This document shows, one piece after another, positions 52,046-62,162 of a DNA stretch of 64,000 nt (position 1 is the stretch's first letter; each line of letters begins with the position of its first letter). Origin of the DNA: Shewanella sp. Isolate11 (GTDB lineage: Bacteria; Pseudomonadota; Gammaproteobacteria; Enterobacterales; Shewanellaceae). Below the pieces are notes generated by a model. That model had not been told where the DNA came from and did not search any database. It worked only from the letters and a program-made list of their open reading frames with translations. The DNA lies in the NCBI RefSeq assembly GCF_022398315.1, contig NZ_JAKEVF010000009.1:19716-83715 (forward strand), read 5' to 3'. The translations under genes and the position numbers were made by a program.

Positions 52046-54181
52046 TTAATAATCCCAACGCAGTGTCAGACTGTAATTTAACGGCGAGCCATAGAAAGAT
52101 TGTTCGGTACGAACAGAGCTTAAGTACTCTTCATCGGTCAGATTCTCTAGGTTAAGCCCCAAGGAAACCTTGTCGTTAAAGCTGTATTGAACATAAGCTC
52201 CCAGCAAAGCGTAACTGTCTTGCGTAATTCGACCGTAGGCGCTTTCGAAATAGGTTTTGCTCTGCCAGCGAACCGAGACACCCGCGTTCAATTTCTCTTC
52301 CCACTTAGGTGAGTAATCGGCTAATAACTTAAATGTTTGACGAGGAATGAAAGTACGGGCTTCATCGCCGTTTTCATCATCCATGGTCAACACTGTGATC
52401 CCACCTTGAAGTGACCATTCATCGGATAACGGCCCTGAAACTTCAAGCTCAAAACCTTCAGACTCGACACTGATCCCTTTATATATGGCGTAGTTGAAAT
52501 CGTCTGAATAATCGTTATCGTCTACACCGTCACCATCGCCATACTCAACAAACTCATACAGGTTTTCTTGCTCGGTTCTGAATAGAGCGAGCGTCACCAA
52601 AAAGTCATTTTCAAAACGTTTTTTCACACCGATTTCATAACTTCTACCTTCAGCCGAACCTAATGCTTCCAGATCCTCATTCAGATAATACTGAGGTTGA
52701 TAGATATCGCTGTAACTGGCGTAAACGTTTAAGTCATCGATGACTTCCCAGGTGAAGCCAATATAAGGGCTGCTACCGTCTTCAGAGGTCGACGTCGACG
52801 CCCCCCATGATTCACCCTCATTCTCATAGTCGACAAAACTTGCACCCAATACCAAATCAAAGCTGTCGGTGACAGCTAACTGCAGTGCACCATAAAAGCG
52901 GTTCAGACTGATATCGGTAAAGCCCGCTTCATAAGGCGCATCCCATTGAGGTCGAGCCACTTCAGACCCTGTCCAACCAGGAAACGCTGGCATAACATCG
53001 AAGCCGCTTAGCGCCGCAAAATCCATATCACTGGTATCGGCCTTCGCGATGCTTACCCCGAGATTGAAGAAATGTTCTAGCCCCCAAGCTTGGAAGCTAC
53101 CTTGAAGATTGTTGTCCCAAATCAGGGTGTCTTTTTCTGCGGTAAACTTACCCGGATAGCCCAGCAGACCTAGACCTGTGCCGCTCTCAACCCCAGTGTT
53201 GGTGTAGGTATAGAATAGCTCCGCATCATTTTCATACTTTATATTATTGATTTTAGTACTGAAGTCTAGGTTGTAATTAATATACCAGTTCAATTCAGCA
53301 AAGGCGGTTTGATTAAGCGTGTCCCAATGCGACCAATCCATAGCGGTATTGGTTGAAGTAGGAAAATCGATCATAGTGCCGTCGGAATAAATTAAAGGAG
53401 CGGCTCCCCAAGTCACACCATTACTATTGTTATCTTCGTGGGTATAACCAAAGGTCACTGTGACGTCATCACTAACCTGGCCATCGACGACACCGTAAAG
53501 CACGGTACGCTTATTTTCATAGCGATCCAACCAGCTATCTTTGTCCTGATGCACCACCACCGCTCTGGCAGCCCAGCTACCGCTATCTGTCAAAGGTACA
53601 GACACATCTGCCACTGCTCTTACATTTGACCAACGACCAACATTAAGAGAAACGTTAGCTGCCGCATCATTTTTAGGGCGCTTTCTTACATAATTCACTG
53701 TGCCTGATGGATTACCTAGACCGGCAATCAATCCATTCGAGCCACGAATAAACTCCACTTTATCGTAAATCGCAGTATCAAGATCACCCACGAAAATGTC
53801 ACCAAATGGGATCCCTGAGCCATCAATATGCATACTGGTAATATCAAAGCCGCGAGCGTTGAAATAGGTGCGATCGGTTTCAACTTGGTCAACATTGATA
53901 CCTGTAACATTTTTGAACAGGCTGTTGATATCATTTAGGTTGTAATCAGAAATGGTATCGCTTTCGACAATAGAGAGAGACTGAGGCGTATCAAAAGTAT
54001 CCAACCCTAGTCCCGTAGAACCAGAGCTTACACGCTGAATTCGGCTCGAAACAATGCGAATAACTTCAATATCTTTATCGCTGGCATTTACTTCGGCTTC
54101 ATTATTGGACTCAATAACTTGTGCATACCCGGATAAGGACAACATAATGGGGGATAAGGCAAAAATTCGCTTTAATGACAT
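52046..54181 (-). CDS. TonB-dependent siderophore receptor
   Basis: The 711-residue outer-membrane receptor has a signal peptide (residues 1-20, ending SGYAQ), a plug domain (TFDTPQSLSIVESDTISDYNLNDINSLFKNVTGINV near 63, FNARGFDITSMHIDGSGIPFGD, FIRGSNGLIAGLGNPSGTVNYVRKRP near 145) and a 22-strand barrel ending in SLTLRWDY with terminal aromatic. PSGTVNYVRKRP is typical of the FhuE/FpvA siderophore class. It imports a ferric siderophore with TonB energy. A Fur-like box lies 59 bp upstream, so induction under iron limitation is likely. Three inner-membrane genes follow. Confidence 0.93.
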   Translation of the reverse strand: MSLKRIFALSPIMLSLSGYAQVIESNNEAEVNASDKDIEVIRIVSSRIQRVSSGSTGLGLDTFDTPQSLSIVESDTISDYNLNDINSLFKNVTGINVDQVETDRTYFNARGFDITSMHIDGSGIPFGDIFVGDLDTAIYDKVEFIRGSNGLIAGLGNPSGTVNYVRKRPKNDAAANVSLNVGRWSNVRAVADVSVPLTDSGSWAARAVVVHQDKDSWLDRYENKRTVLYGVVDGQVSDDVTVTFGYTHEDNNSNGVTWGAAPLIYSDGTMIDFPTSTNTAMDWSHWDTLNQTAFAELNWYINYNLDFSTKINNIKYENDAELFYTYTNTGVESGTGLGLLGYPGKFTAEKDTLIWDNNLQGSFQAWGLEHFFNLGVSIAKADTSDMDFAALSGFDVMPAFPGWTGSEVARPQWDAPYEAGFTDISLNRFYGALQLAVTDSFDLVLGASFVDYENEGESWGASTSTSEDGSSPYIGFTWEVIDDLNVYASYSDIYQPQYYLNEDLEALGSAEGRSYEIGVKKRFENDFLVTLALFRTEQENLYEFVEYGDGDGVDDNDYSDDFNYAIYKGISVESEGFELEVSGPLSDEWSLQGGITVLTMDDENGDEARTFIPRQTFKLLADYSPKWEEKLNAGVSVRWQSKTYFESAYGRITQDSYALLGAYVQYSFNDKVSLGLNLENLTDEEYLSSVRTEQSFYGSPLNYSLTLRWDY

Positions 54182-54239
54182 AGTCTTCTCTATTTTTGTT
54201 GAATATTTTTTGTTTAATCATACGACCACAAATATCAAC

Positions 54240-54258
54240 GCAAATGATAACTATTTGC
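54240..54258. promoter_or_regulatory. Candidate Fur box
   Basis: The 19-bp imperfect palindrome GCAAATGATAACTATTTGC contains the GATAAC/TATT core of the Fur consensus and has perfect GCAAAT/ATTTGC outer arms. It lies 59 bp upstream of the siderophore receptor start. Confidence 0.7.
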
Positions 54259-54475
54259 ATTATCAAACGCAAAGGGATTTACAATTGAAACGTTTTTGCA
54301 ACTGGAATTTAGTCCAACATACTAATTTGCTGAGGTGATTTTCACGCAACTCTTTTAAATTGAAGCAATAAATCAAGTAATTGAAGAGTAAAGTAAACTG
54401 ATTTTAAGCTGTCACGAGGTTAAAGGGGGAGTAAGGCAGCCCAAGGATACAAACTTTATTGTCTCTGCACAAACA

Positions 54476-55660
54476 TCACACCGCCAGCCCGACTGCGACG
54501 CCAGACGCCCAAGCCCATTGAAAATTGAAGCCACCAAGCCAACCGCTGACATCCATCACTTCGCCAGCGAAGAAGAGCCTAGGTACTTTTTTGCTCTGCA
54601 TATCTTTCGATGACAGCTCATCGGTATCGACGCCACCTAAAGTCACTTCAGCGGTGCGATAACCTTCTGTACCATTCATCAATAATTGCCACTGATGCAA
54701 GTCGGCCACAATTTGATCTCGCTGGGCATGAACCAATTGATTCAGCGCCATGTTCAATAACGCCTCATCAAATAACACCTCAATTAACCGCTTCGGCAGC
54801 CACTGACTCAAGGTATTGCGTAGGCTCTGTTTCGGATGCTGTTCAATTGCTTCAAGCAGCGCCTGCATCGCATCCATATTCGGTAGTAGATTAATTGAGA
54901 TACTCTCACCGGGCTGCCAATAGTTTGAGATCTGCAACACCGCTGGCCCAGATAGACCACGATGAGTAAACAGTAAGGCTTCACTAAATTGCGTGCCATC
55001 TTGAGCGGTAATAGTGCTGGGAACCGCAATCCCCGACAAGGCTTCGAAGCGCAGCTTCTGCTCACTATGCCAAGTGAATGGCACTAAGCCTGCATGGGTT
55101 GGCAACACTTTTAACCCGAACTGCTCCGCCAACTTATAGCCAAATGGTGAAGCGCCCAATTTCGGCATCGACAAGCCGCCGGTTGCAACCACTAACGCGT
55201 CACAGCAATATTGGCCTTTAGAAGTTTCTAGCTCAAATTGACCCGCCTGATTTTTGATGACCGAATGAATCTCGGTGCGCAGCTGAACTTTAGCGCCTGC
55301 CCATTCACACTCAGTCAATAGCATGGCGACAATCTCTTTAGCTGAGTCATTGCAAAACAGCTGACCATGATCGCGCTGGTGATATTCGATGCCGTGACGC
55401 TCAACCAGTTCGATAAAATCTTGTGAAGAGTAACGAGCTAAAGCCGATTTAACGAAATGCGGGTTTTGGCAAATAAAGTTAGCAGGTTCCACTTTCTGAT
55501 TGGTGAAATTACAACGACCGCCACCGCTGATTAAGATCTTTTTACCCGCTTGCTTAGCGTTATCCAGCACCAATACATCACGACCGCGATAGCCTGCCGT
55601 TGCCGCGCACATTAACCCCGCAGCACCCGCACCTATGATAATCACCTGATGATGTTCCAC
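54476..55660 (-). CDS. yhiN: HI0933/YhiN-family flavoprotein
   Basis: The product is about 394 residues from the GTG at 55660, which follows AGAGG by ten bases; the longer frame from 55753 adds a Cys-rich stretch not seen in the family. The N-terminus has the FAD Rossmann motif VIIIGAGAAGLMCAATAG, then AGKKILISGGGRCNFTN, the family signature. CDALVVATGGLSMPKLGASPFGYKLAEQFG and the C-terminal LFFAGEVMDVSGWLGGFNFQWAWASGVAVG complete the pattern. It is a predicted FAD-dependent oxidoreductase of unknown substrate in the cytosol. Confidence 0.9.
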   Translation of the reverse strand: MEHHQVIIIGAGAAGLMCAATAGYRGRDVLVLDNAKQAGKKILISGGGRCNFTNQKVEPANFICQNPHFVKSALARYSSQDFIELVERHGIEYHQRDHGQLFCNDSAKEIVAMLLTECEWAGAKVQLRTEIHSVIKNQAGQFELETSKGQYCCDALVVATGGLSMPKLGASPFGYKLAEQFGLKVLPTHAGLVPFTWHSEQKLRFEALSGIAVPSTITAQDGTQFSEALLFTHRGLSGPAVLQISNYWQPGESISINLLPNMDAMQALLEAIEQHPKQSLRNTLSQWLPKRLIEVLFDEALLNMALNQLVHAQRDQIVADLHQWQLLMNGTEGYRTAEVTLGGVDTDELSSKDMQSKKVPRLFFAGEVMDVSGWLGGFNFQWAWASGVAVGLAV

Positions 55661-55774
55661 TACTTTGCTACCTCTAACGATAAAACTACAATGTCTTACG
55701 CAACAACGATGCTTTGAACAGCAGCCACTTTCGGCTAACTTCAAGACGCTCAAAGACGATACACACCCACAAAA

Positions 55775-55797
55775 AAGGGCGCTATTTTAGCACCCTT
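55775..55797 (-). terminator. Terminator after gpsA
   Basis: AAGGG and GCTA pair with CCCTT and TAGC around a three-base loop, with one internal mismatch; the minus strand continues into a T-tract. It lies 30 bp past the gpsA stop. Confidence 0.75.
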
Positions 55798-55826
55798 ATT
55801 CTATTTAGCATAAACCAACGGCACGT

Positions 55827-56846
55827 CTACTCGCCTTCTGTGGTTTCTGACTTTTTCTGTCTGGCTAACAATGCTTTAGCTGCACCATGTGGTGTGCCGC
55901 CTTGATAAAGCACCTGATAGACCTGCTCGGTAATAGGCATTTCAACCCCTAAGCGTTTGGCTAAGGTATACACCTCTTTGGTGTTACGATAGCCTTCAAC
56001 CACTTGGCCGATCTCCGCTTGTGCAGTATCAACATCTTTACCTTGACCCAGCGCTAAACCAAAACGACGATTGCGCGATTGGTTGTCGGTACAGGTCAAC
56101 ACTAAGTCGCCTAAGCCCGCCATGCCCATAAAGGTCGATGCTTGCGCACCAATGGCTTCACCAAGACGAGTTAGCTCAACTAAGCCTCGAGTGATCAATG
56201 CGGTTCTCGCGTTGGCACCAAAGCCGATACCATCAGACATACCTGCACTGATAGCAATCACGTTTTTAACTGCGCCACCCAACTGTAGACCAATAAAGTC
56301 ATCGTTTGCATACACCCGTAAACGACTTGGGCTATGTAATAGTTCGACTAAGTCTTTAGTAAAACGGTTGTCGGTGCCAGCAACTGAAATCGCTGTCGGC
56401 ATTCCTGCCGCGAGCTCTTTTGCGAAAGTCGGTCCAGAAAGCACGGCCAACGGATACTCATCACCTAGGATTTCACGGGCAACATCTTGCAATAAACGGC
56501 CGGTTTCAGGCTCAAGCCCCTTCGTTGCCCAAACGATGCGAGCATCTTTGCGCAAATAAGGTTTCGCCTGCTTAAGCACCGCACCAAAGACATGGCTAGG
56601 TACCACAACCAGTACATTATTCGATGCAGCCAGGGCTGTTGCTAAGTCGGCTTCAGGAATAAGCAGCTCAGGTAATGCAATACCGGGCAAAAATGCTTCA
56701 TTAGATCGATCACGCTTCAGGTTCTCGATATGTTCAGGCTCATGGCCCCAAAGCAGCGTTTTATGACCGTTACTGGCTAAAGAAATAGCAAGGGCGGTGC
56801 CATAAGAGCCCGCCCCCAGTACCGTAATATCGGCAGTGTTGTTCAT
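55827..56846 (-). CDS. gpsA: Glycerol-3-phosphate dehydrogenase [NAD(P)+]
   Basis: GpsA reduces dihydroxyacetone phosphate to sn-glycerol-3-phosphate, the backbone for phospholipids. The protein is 339 residues, full length. The N-terminal dinucleotide motif is [50 protein letters not shown], the catalytic-Lys block [34 protein letters not shown] and [20 protein letters not shown] follow. It lies six bases after secB on the same strand, an arrangement shared with E. coli. Confidence 0.97.
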   Translation of the reverse strand: MNNTADITVLGAGSYGTALAISLASNGHKTLLWGHEPEHIENLKRDRSNEAFLPGIALPELLIPEADLATALAASNNVLVVVPSHVFGAVLKQAKPYLRKDARIVWATKGLEPETGRLLQDVAREILGDEYPLAVLSGPTFAKELAAGMPTAISVAGTDNRFTKDLVELLHSPSRLRVYANDDFIGLQLGGAVKNVIAISAGMSDGIGFGANARTALITRGLVELTRLGEAIGAQASTFMGMAGLGDLVLTCTDNQSRNRRFGLALGQGKDVDTAQAEIGQVVEGYRNTKEVYTLAKRLGVEMPITEQVYQVLYQGGTPHGAAKALLARQKKSETTEGE

Positions 56847-56852
56847 GCGTGA

Positions 56853-57344
56853 TTAAGCAGTCGCTTCTTCAGCGCCTTCTGACGCTGCTTCTGCACTCGC
56901 TTGACGCTGTTGAACATACTGAGCAAATAGCGCGTCAAAGTTAACTGGTGCAAGATTAAGTTGAGGGAAAGTACCACGAGCAACTAGGCTACCAACCGCT
57001 TCACGAGCGTATGGGAATAGTACGTTAGGGCAGTAAGCACCTAGAGAGTGAGCAAGTTGCTGTTCAGTTAGACCACTGATAGCGAAGATACCCGCTTGTT
57101 GTACTTCACATAGGAAGGCAGTTTCTTCGCCGTTTTTAGCAGTAACTGTGAGTGAAAGAATGACTTCATAAACGTCATCAGCAAGCTTAGCGCTGCGAGT
57201 GTCTAGGTCTAGCTTAACTTCTGGGTTCCACTCTTTTTGAAACACAGCTGGGCTGTTTGGTGTTTCGAATGAGATATCTTTAGTGTATACACGTTGGATG
57301 TTGAATTGTGGACCTTGTTGTTCGTTGTTTGCTACTTCAGACAT
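56853..57344 (-). CDS. secB: Protein-export chaperone SecB
   Basis: SecB is a tetrameric cytosolic chaperone that keeps preproteins unfolded and hands them to SecA. The product is 163 residues. Conserved blocks are [69 protein letters not shown] and [40 protein letters not shown]. It is preceded by the rhodanese gene, 201 bp away, and followed by gpsA, six bases away. Confidence 0.97.
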   Translation of the reverse strand: MSEVANNEQQGPQFNIQRVYTKDISFETPNSPAVFQKEWNPEVKLDLDTRSAKLADDVYEVILSLTVTAKNGEETAFLCEVQQAGIFAISGLTEQQLAHSLGAYCPNVLFPYAREAVGSLVARGTFPQLNLAPVNFDALFAQYVQQRQASAEAASEGAEEATA

Positions 57345-57453
57345 AATTTTTACCTAATTCAATTTGTTGGATTCTTTAAAGAATCATCTTTAAGGGCTTT
57401 TGTTACTGATGTCGTAAATGAGATCTCAGCCACCATCCCAGTTTTAGTTTTTC

Positions 57454-57487
57454 TTAGGAGCTGTTATCTCCTAAGCCATTTTTTTAA
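57454..57487. terminator. Hairpin in the secB leader
   Basis: TTAGGAG (57454-57460) pairs with CTCCTAA (57468-57474) around a seven-base loop. A T-run follows on the plus strand, which carries no gene upstream. On the minus strand it would lie in the secB leader. It may be a weak terminator or a chance stem. Confidence 0.4.
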
Positions 57488-57545
57488 GAGATGACTCTCT
57501 AATCAATCTTGCTGAATAACAGCAATCATGTGTGGGGGTACAACT

Positions 57546-57974
57546 TTATTTTTTGGCAACAGGTAAATTGTTTTGTTGCCAATCGCCCATACCACCTTTG
57601 AGATTGTAAACAGATTCAAAACCCGCTTTAACCATCAACTGAGCGGCTTGCGCTGATGTCATTCCAGCATTGCATACCATTATAATGGGACTGGCTTTAA
57701 ACTTTTCAAGGGCAGATGTCTTATTATTTTTGATTTCTGCTAAAGGTAGGTTAATCGCGTCAACGATATGGCCTTTTTTGAACTCATCTTTTGAACGTAC
57801 ATCAACCACTTTAGCTTCTTGTTTGTTAATTAATAACACCGCTTGTTGATGATCGACCGTCTTAACTTTAGAGACGCTAGACTTAAAAACGCTGACGATA
57901 AGTGCGACAAACAAACCAACCCAAGCGAGACTTAACATAGGATTAGCTTTAAAAAATTCGATATATTCTTGCAT
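57546..57974 (-). CDS. yibN: Rhodanese-domain membrane protein (YibN type)
   Basis: The 142-residue protein has an N-terminal membrane helix (MLSLAWVGLFVALIVSVF) and a single rhodanese domain with VDVRSKDEFKKGHIVDAINLP and the active loop CNAGMTSAQAAQLM (Cys101). The genetic position upstream of secB-gpsA matches yibN of E. coli. It is expected to be anchored in the inner membrane with the domain in the cytoplasm and to handle sulfane sulfur. It is divergent from gpmI. Confidence 0.88.
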   Translation of the reverse strand: MQEYIEFFKANPMLSLAWVGLFVALIVSVFKSSVSKVKTVDHQQAVLLINKQEAKVVDVRSKDEFKKGHIVDAINLPLAEIKNNKTSALEKFKASPIIMVCNAGMTSAQAAQLMVKAGFESVYNLKGGMGDWQQNNLPVAKK

Positions 57975-58213
57975 TATTTCGGCCTACTTCGTTGGCTTGA
58001 GAGACAATCAGGGCACAGAGTATAACCGATTGTTGGTTCATATTGCAGCAAGTAGTTAACCCGCATTAACCGCTATAGGTTGGCTTGAAGCTATTTTGTG
58101 ACCGAGTCGATAAGCCCTATCGGTGTAAATGACTTTTTGATCGAGTCGGTACGTAGTAATATTTAAACAATTTCTGATTTAACCATTCTTTTTAACTTTA
58201 TATAGGTACCACC

Positions 58214-59758
58214 ATGACGACACGCAAACGCCCCTTGGCACTGCTGATCCTCGACGGCTGGGGTTATCGCGAAAACCCACATATGAATGCCGTTCATCAT
58301 GCCAACACTCCGGTGCTCGACCAACTTAATAAAGACTATCCTCATAGCTTAATCTCAGGTTCAGGCCTAGACGTAGGTTTACCAGACGGACAAATGGGTA
58401 ACTCAGAAGTCGGCCACATTAATATCGGTTCTGGCCGAGTGGTTTATCAAGAATTAACCCGTATCGGTAAAGCGATTGATGATGGAGAGTTCAACTCAAA
58501 TCCAGCATTAGTCGAGGCTGTAGACAAAGCCATCGCCGCTGACGGCGCGGTTCATATTATGGGTCTTTTGTCTCCAGGCGGAGTACATAGTCACGAGAGT
58601 CATATCCAAGCTATGTGTGAAATGGCTGTTCAACGCGGTGCAAATAAAGTGTATCTTCATGCCTTCTTAGATGGTCGTGACACACCACCTCGTAGTGCTA
58701 AATCCAGCCTCGCTCATTTCAATGAATTATTTGCCAAGTTAGGCACAGGACAAATCGCCTCGTTAATTGGACGTTACTATGCCATGGACAGAGACAATCG
58801 CTGGGAGCGTGTCTCACAAGCCTATGAGCTAATAACTGAAGGAAAATCACTACATAAATACACCGATGCCGTCGATGCATTGGAAGCCGCTTATGGCCGT
58901 GATGAAAACGATGAGTTCGTTGCCAGTTCAGCAATCACTACGCCAACAGGTGATGTTGTCAGCCTCAAAGATGATGACGCACTGATCTTCATGAACTTCC
59001 GCGCCGACCGCGCTCGACAAATCACCCGCAGTTTTGTTGACCCAAGCTTTGACGGTTTTGAACGTGCAGTAACGCCTAAGCTCAACTTCGTTATGTTAAC
59101 GGAATACGCTGCCGATATCCCTGCGCCTATCGCTTATCCTTCTGTGGATCTGGTTAATACCTTAGGTGAAACGCTACAAAATAGCGGCAAAACCCAACTG
59201 CGTATCTCTGAAACTGAAAAATACGCCCATGTCACTTTCTTCTTCAATGGCGGTAAAGAAGAGCCATTTAAAGGTGAAGATAGAATCCTGATCCAATCGC
59301 CTAAAGTTGCAACCTATGATCTGCAACCAGAAATGAGCTCAACCGAACTTACTGACAAGTTGGTAGAAGCCATCGAATCAACCCAATACGATGTAATTAT
59401 CTGTAACTACCCTAATGGTGACATGGTAGGTCATACCGGTAACTTCGATGCCGCCGTAAAAGCCTGTGAAGCTGTAGATACTTGTATCGGCCGTGTAGTT
59501 GAAGCATTGGAGAAAGTGGATGGTGAGTGTTTAATTACCGCCGATCACGGTAACGCCGAGCAGATGACCGATGAACAAACGGGTCAAGCACATACCGCTC
59601 ATACCAGCGAATTAGTGCCACTTATCTATGTTGGTCGCAAAGCTGAAATTTCAGCTAACGGAAGACTAAGTGATTTGGCACCAACCATGTTAACCTTGAT
59701 GGAACAAGACGTTCCAGCCGAGATGACGGGACGCAATATCATTACATTGGCGAAATAA
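58214..59758 (+). CDS. gpmI: 2,3-bisphosphoglycerate-independent phosphoglycerate mutase
   Basis: GpmI interconverts 3- and 2-phosphoglycerate in glycolysis using two Mn2+ ions and no cofactor. The product is 514 residues, full length. [16 protein letters not shown] starts the phosphatase-like domain, and nucleophile Ser64 is in [47 protein letters not shown], the metal-site [31 protein letters not shown] and the [16 protein letters not shown] block are all present. It heads the run gpmI-envC-ctpA-yibQ. Confidence 0.97.
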   Translation: MTTRKRPLALLILDGWGYRENPHMNAVHHANTPVLDQLNKDYPHSLISGSGLDVGLPDGQMGNSEVGHINIGSGRVVYQELTRIGKAIDDGEFNSNPALVEAVDKAIAADGAVHIMGLLSPGGVHSHESHIQAMCEMAVQRGANKVYLHAFLDGRDTPPRSAKSSLAHFNELFAKLGTGQIASLIGRYYAMDRDNRWERVSQAYELITEGKSLHKYTDAVDALEAAYGRDENDEFVASSAITTPTGDVVSLKDDDALIFMNFRADRARQITRSFVDPSFDGFERAVTPKLNFVMLTEYAADIPAPIAYPSVDLVNTLGETLQNSGKTQLRISETEKYAHVTFFFNGGKEEPFKGEDRILIQSPKVATYDLQPEMSSTELTDKLVEAIESTQYDVIICNYPNGDMVGHTGNFDAAVKACEAVDTCIGRVVEALEKVDGECLITADHGNAEQMTDEQTGQAHTAHTSELVPLIYVGRKAEISANGRLSDLAPTMLTLMEQDVPAEMTGRNIITLAK

Positions 59759-59772
59759 GCGAGAAACGTTCA

Positions 59773-60909
59773 TTGCTTAAACGATTAGGTTTTTATAAAG
59801 CCAGCATTATTGCTGGCTTTATCATGCTTTGTTGCACTGTGCAGGCTGCAGACCTGAAGCAGCGGCAGTCGCAGCTGAAAGAGATACAAAAACAGATCAG
59901 CGCTCAGCAATCGAACCTAAAAGATGCCGGTCGCCAACGCGAAAAACTGGTTAAATTGTTAAAGCAAGATGAACAAGCTATTGCGAATGCAGCCAAAAAG
60001 GTCACTCAAACTAAAGCGTCACTTCGCGTCACAGATAAAAAACTTGCCGAGCTCGATAGCCGCAAAGTTGAACTGGATAAGCTGAAAAAAACTCAACAGC
60101 AAACCTTAGCGAATCAACTTACCAGTGCCTATCTTGCCGGTAATCATGATTACACTAAGATGATGCTTAATCAGCAAAATCCCGCCACCATCGAACGTTT
60201 ACTGGCTTACTACCAATATCTCAACGATGCTCGTATCGATTCGATTAATAAGCTGCAACAAACCATCAGCGAACTCGACAGCATTGAAGCCGAGCAGCGG
60301 CAACAAAAAACCAAGCTCAATGCGCTCATTTTGGAACAAGAGCAACAAGCCAAGATATTGACCCAAGAGCAGACACAACGTCAACAGACACTACAACAGT
60401 TACAGCGCACCCTTAATTCACAAGGGGCTAAGCTGGAACAGCTACAAATCGAAGAAGCCAGTTTAAAGCGCGTCGTAGAACAAGCTCTCAACGCGATGAA
60501 AGCTAATCCATCAATGGAAGGGCTTCACAAACAGCGACAGTTGAAATGGCCAACCAAAGGTCGTATTCGCTCCGGTTTTGGCAGTCCACGTTCAGGACAA
60601 GTCAAATGGAAAGGGGTGATCTTAGCCGCGCCTGAAGGACAATCCGTTGAAGCTATCGCCGCAGGAAAAGTGATCTATGCCGATTGGTTACGTGGCTTCG
60701 GCATGGTGATGGTGGTCGATCACGGCAAAGGCTACATGAGCCTTTATGGTCATGCACAAACCTTGCTTAAAAATGCTGGTGACAGTGTCAACAAAGGCGA
60801 AACCATTGCTTTAGTCGGTCGTTCGGGTGGACAGACAGAACCTGGCCTATACTTTGAAGTAAGGCACAAGGGGCAGGCGGTCGATCCCGCGAGGTATTGC
60901 AAGCGCTAA
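59773..60909 (+). CDS. envC: Murein hydrolase activator EnvC
   Basis: EnvC activates the septal amidases AmiA and AmiB from the periplasm during cell division. The product is 378 residues from a TTG start at 59773. A signal peptide (ending TVQAAD, residues 1-26) is followed by two long coiled-coil stretches (30-235) and a C-terminal LytM/M23 domain (270-378) containing GRIRSGFGSPRSG, DHGKGYMSLYGHAQ and GGQTEPGLYFEVRHKG. As in E. coli EnvC the first metal-ligand region is degenerate (WKGVILAAPEG), so it is an activator and not an enzyme. Confidence 0.92.
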   Translation: MLKRLGFYKASIIAGFIMLCCTVQAADLKQRQSQLKEIQKQISAQQSNLKDAGRQREKLVKLLKQDEQAIANAAKKVTQTKASLRVTDKKLAELDSRKVELDKLKKTQQQTLANQLTSAYLAGNHDYTKMMLNQQNPATIERLLAYYQYLNDARIDSINKLQQTISELDSIEAEQRQQKTKLNALILEQEQQAKILTQEQTQRQQTLQQLQRTLNSQGAKLEQLQIEEASLKRVVEQALNAMKANPSMEGLHKQRQLKWPTKGRIRSGFGSPRSGQVKWKGVILAAPEGQSVEAIAAGKVIYADWLRGFGMVMVVDHGKGYMSLYGHAQTLLKNAGDSVNKGETIALVGRSGGQTEPGLYFEVRHKGQAVDPARYCKR

Positions 60910-60941
60910 TTCAGCGGTGCCCCTTTAATCTGAGGTGGCGC

Positions 60942-62147
60942 ATGGCTAAATATATTAGATATTTCATCTGCATAGCATTCGGTTTAACCTTAGGCTTATC
61001 GATTACCTTATCGGGAAAAGAGAACACACGAGCGCCGCAAACCAAGGCGAGCTACCCATTATTAATGGATATTATCAGCACTGTCGAAACCTATTATGTC
61101 GATGAAGTTACCCAAGAAGAACTCATTCAAGCGGCCATTAATGGCATATTTACTCAACTAGACCCCTACTCTGCTTTTCTTGACCAAGAAGCCTTTTCAG
61201 AAATTAAAGATGCCAATCGTGGTGAATATTTTGGCTTTGGTATCGAAGTAGCAACCGAAGAAGATCAGGTCACAATTATCAGTCCTTTCCCTCACTCTCC
61301 CGCTGCAATTGCCGGGATCCAACCCGGCGACAGAATCGTCAAAGTTAATAATAAAAACGTCAACGCTAAACGTCTCGACAGCGTGTTAAAACAGATAAAA
61401 TTTCATAGCCAGAATAACTTAGCTATCAATCTCTCTCTAAGCCGGCACAACTCAAACCAAATCATCGACGTCACCTTAAAACCTAGCCTCATAGATGTTC
61501 ATTCTATTAGCGGTGAATTACTTCAAGGCAGCATAGGTTACCTAAAGATCTCTAGCTTCCAAGACGACACCACCGCCGACCTCATCAAGCAACTATCCCA
61601 ATGGCAAGACAAGCCCATAACAGGGTTAATATTGGATTTACGTAATAACCCTGGCGGTTTACTCGATCAAGCAATCAAAATTGCAGACTTATTCTTAGCT
61701 AAAGGACGTATAGTCTCCACTCGTGGCCGCTTCTTCGACGCAAACTCAGACTACTTTGCTTCACCACAAAATATGTTTGCCCAACTACCATTAACGGTAT
61801 TGATCAACAAAGGCTCAGCTTCAGCATCAGAGGTACTCGCAGCGGCATTACAAGAAAATAAGCGCGCTACACTGATAGGTGAAAAAAGCTTTGGCAAAGG
61901 CACGGTTCAAAGCTTAATCCCTACACTTATTGAAGGTAACGCAATTAAACTCACTATCGCCCATTACACCACCCCCAAGGGCCGAGACATTCATTCGATA
62001 GGTGTTGAGCCCGATATAAATATTGAAACAGAAACTATTACTGCCGATGAAAATATGCCTATAATCAACTCGCTATCGCCCCATGATGAAATAGCTAAAG
62101 ATAAGCTGGTTAATTTGGCTATCACATGGATTAAAGACCACAGTTAG
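60942..62147 (+). CDS. S41 carboxy-terminal processing peptidase (CtpA type)
   Basis: The product is 401 residues from the ATG at 60942, which has GAGG eight bases upstream; the frame from 60897 overlaps envC. A signal-anchor (YFICIAFGLTLGLSITLSG) precedes a PDZ domain (FGFGIEVATEEDQVTIISPFPHSPAAIAGIQPGDRIVKVNN) and the S41 protease core: DLRNNPGGLLDQAIKIADLFL, nucleophile Ser in KGSASASEVLAAAL, catalytic Lys in GEKSFGKGTVQSLI. It acts in the periplasm on C-terminal ends of proteins, and its place between envC and yibQ suggests cell-wall enzyme turnover. Confidence 0.93.
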   Translation: MAKYIRYFICIAFGLTLGLSITLSGKENTRAPQTKASYPLLMDIISTVETYYVDEVTQEELIQAAINGIFTQLDPYSAFLDQEAFSEIKDANRGEYFGFGIEVATEEDQVTIISPFPHSPAAIAGIQPGDRIVKVNNKNVNAKRLDSVLKQIKFHSQNNLAINLSLSRHNSNQIIDVTLKPSLIDVHSISGELLQGSIGYLKISSFQDDTTADLIKQLSQWQDKPITGLILDLRNNPGGLLDQAIKIADLFLAKGRIVSTRGRFFDANSDYFASPQNMFAQLPLTVLINKGSASASEVLAAALQENKRATLIGEKSFGKGTVQSLIPTLIEGNAIKLTIAHYTTPKGRDIHSIGVEPDINIETETITADENMPIINSLSPHDEIAKDKLVNLAITWIKDHS

Positions 62148-62162
62148 TTAAATTAGAATATT

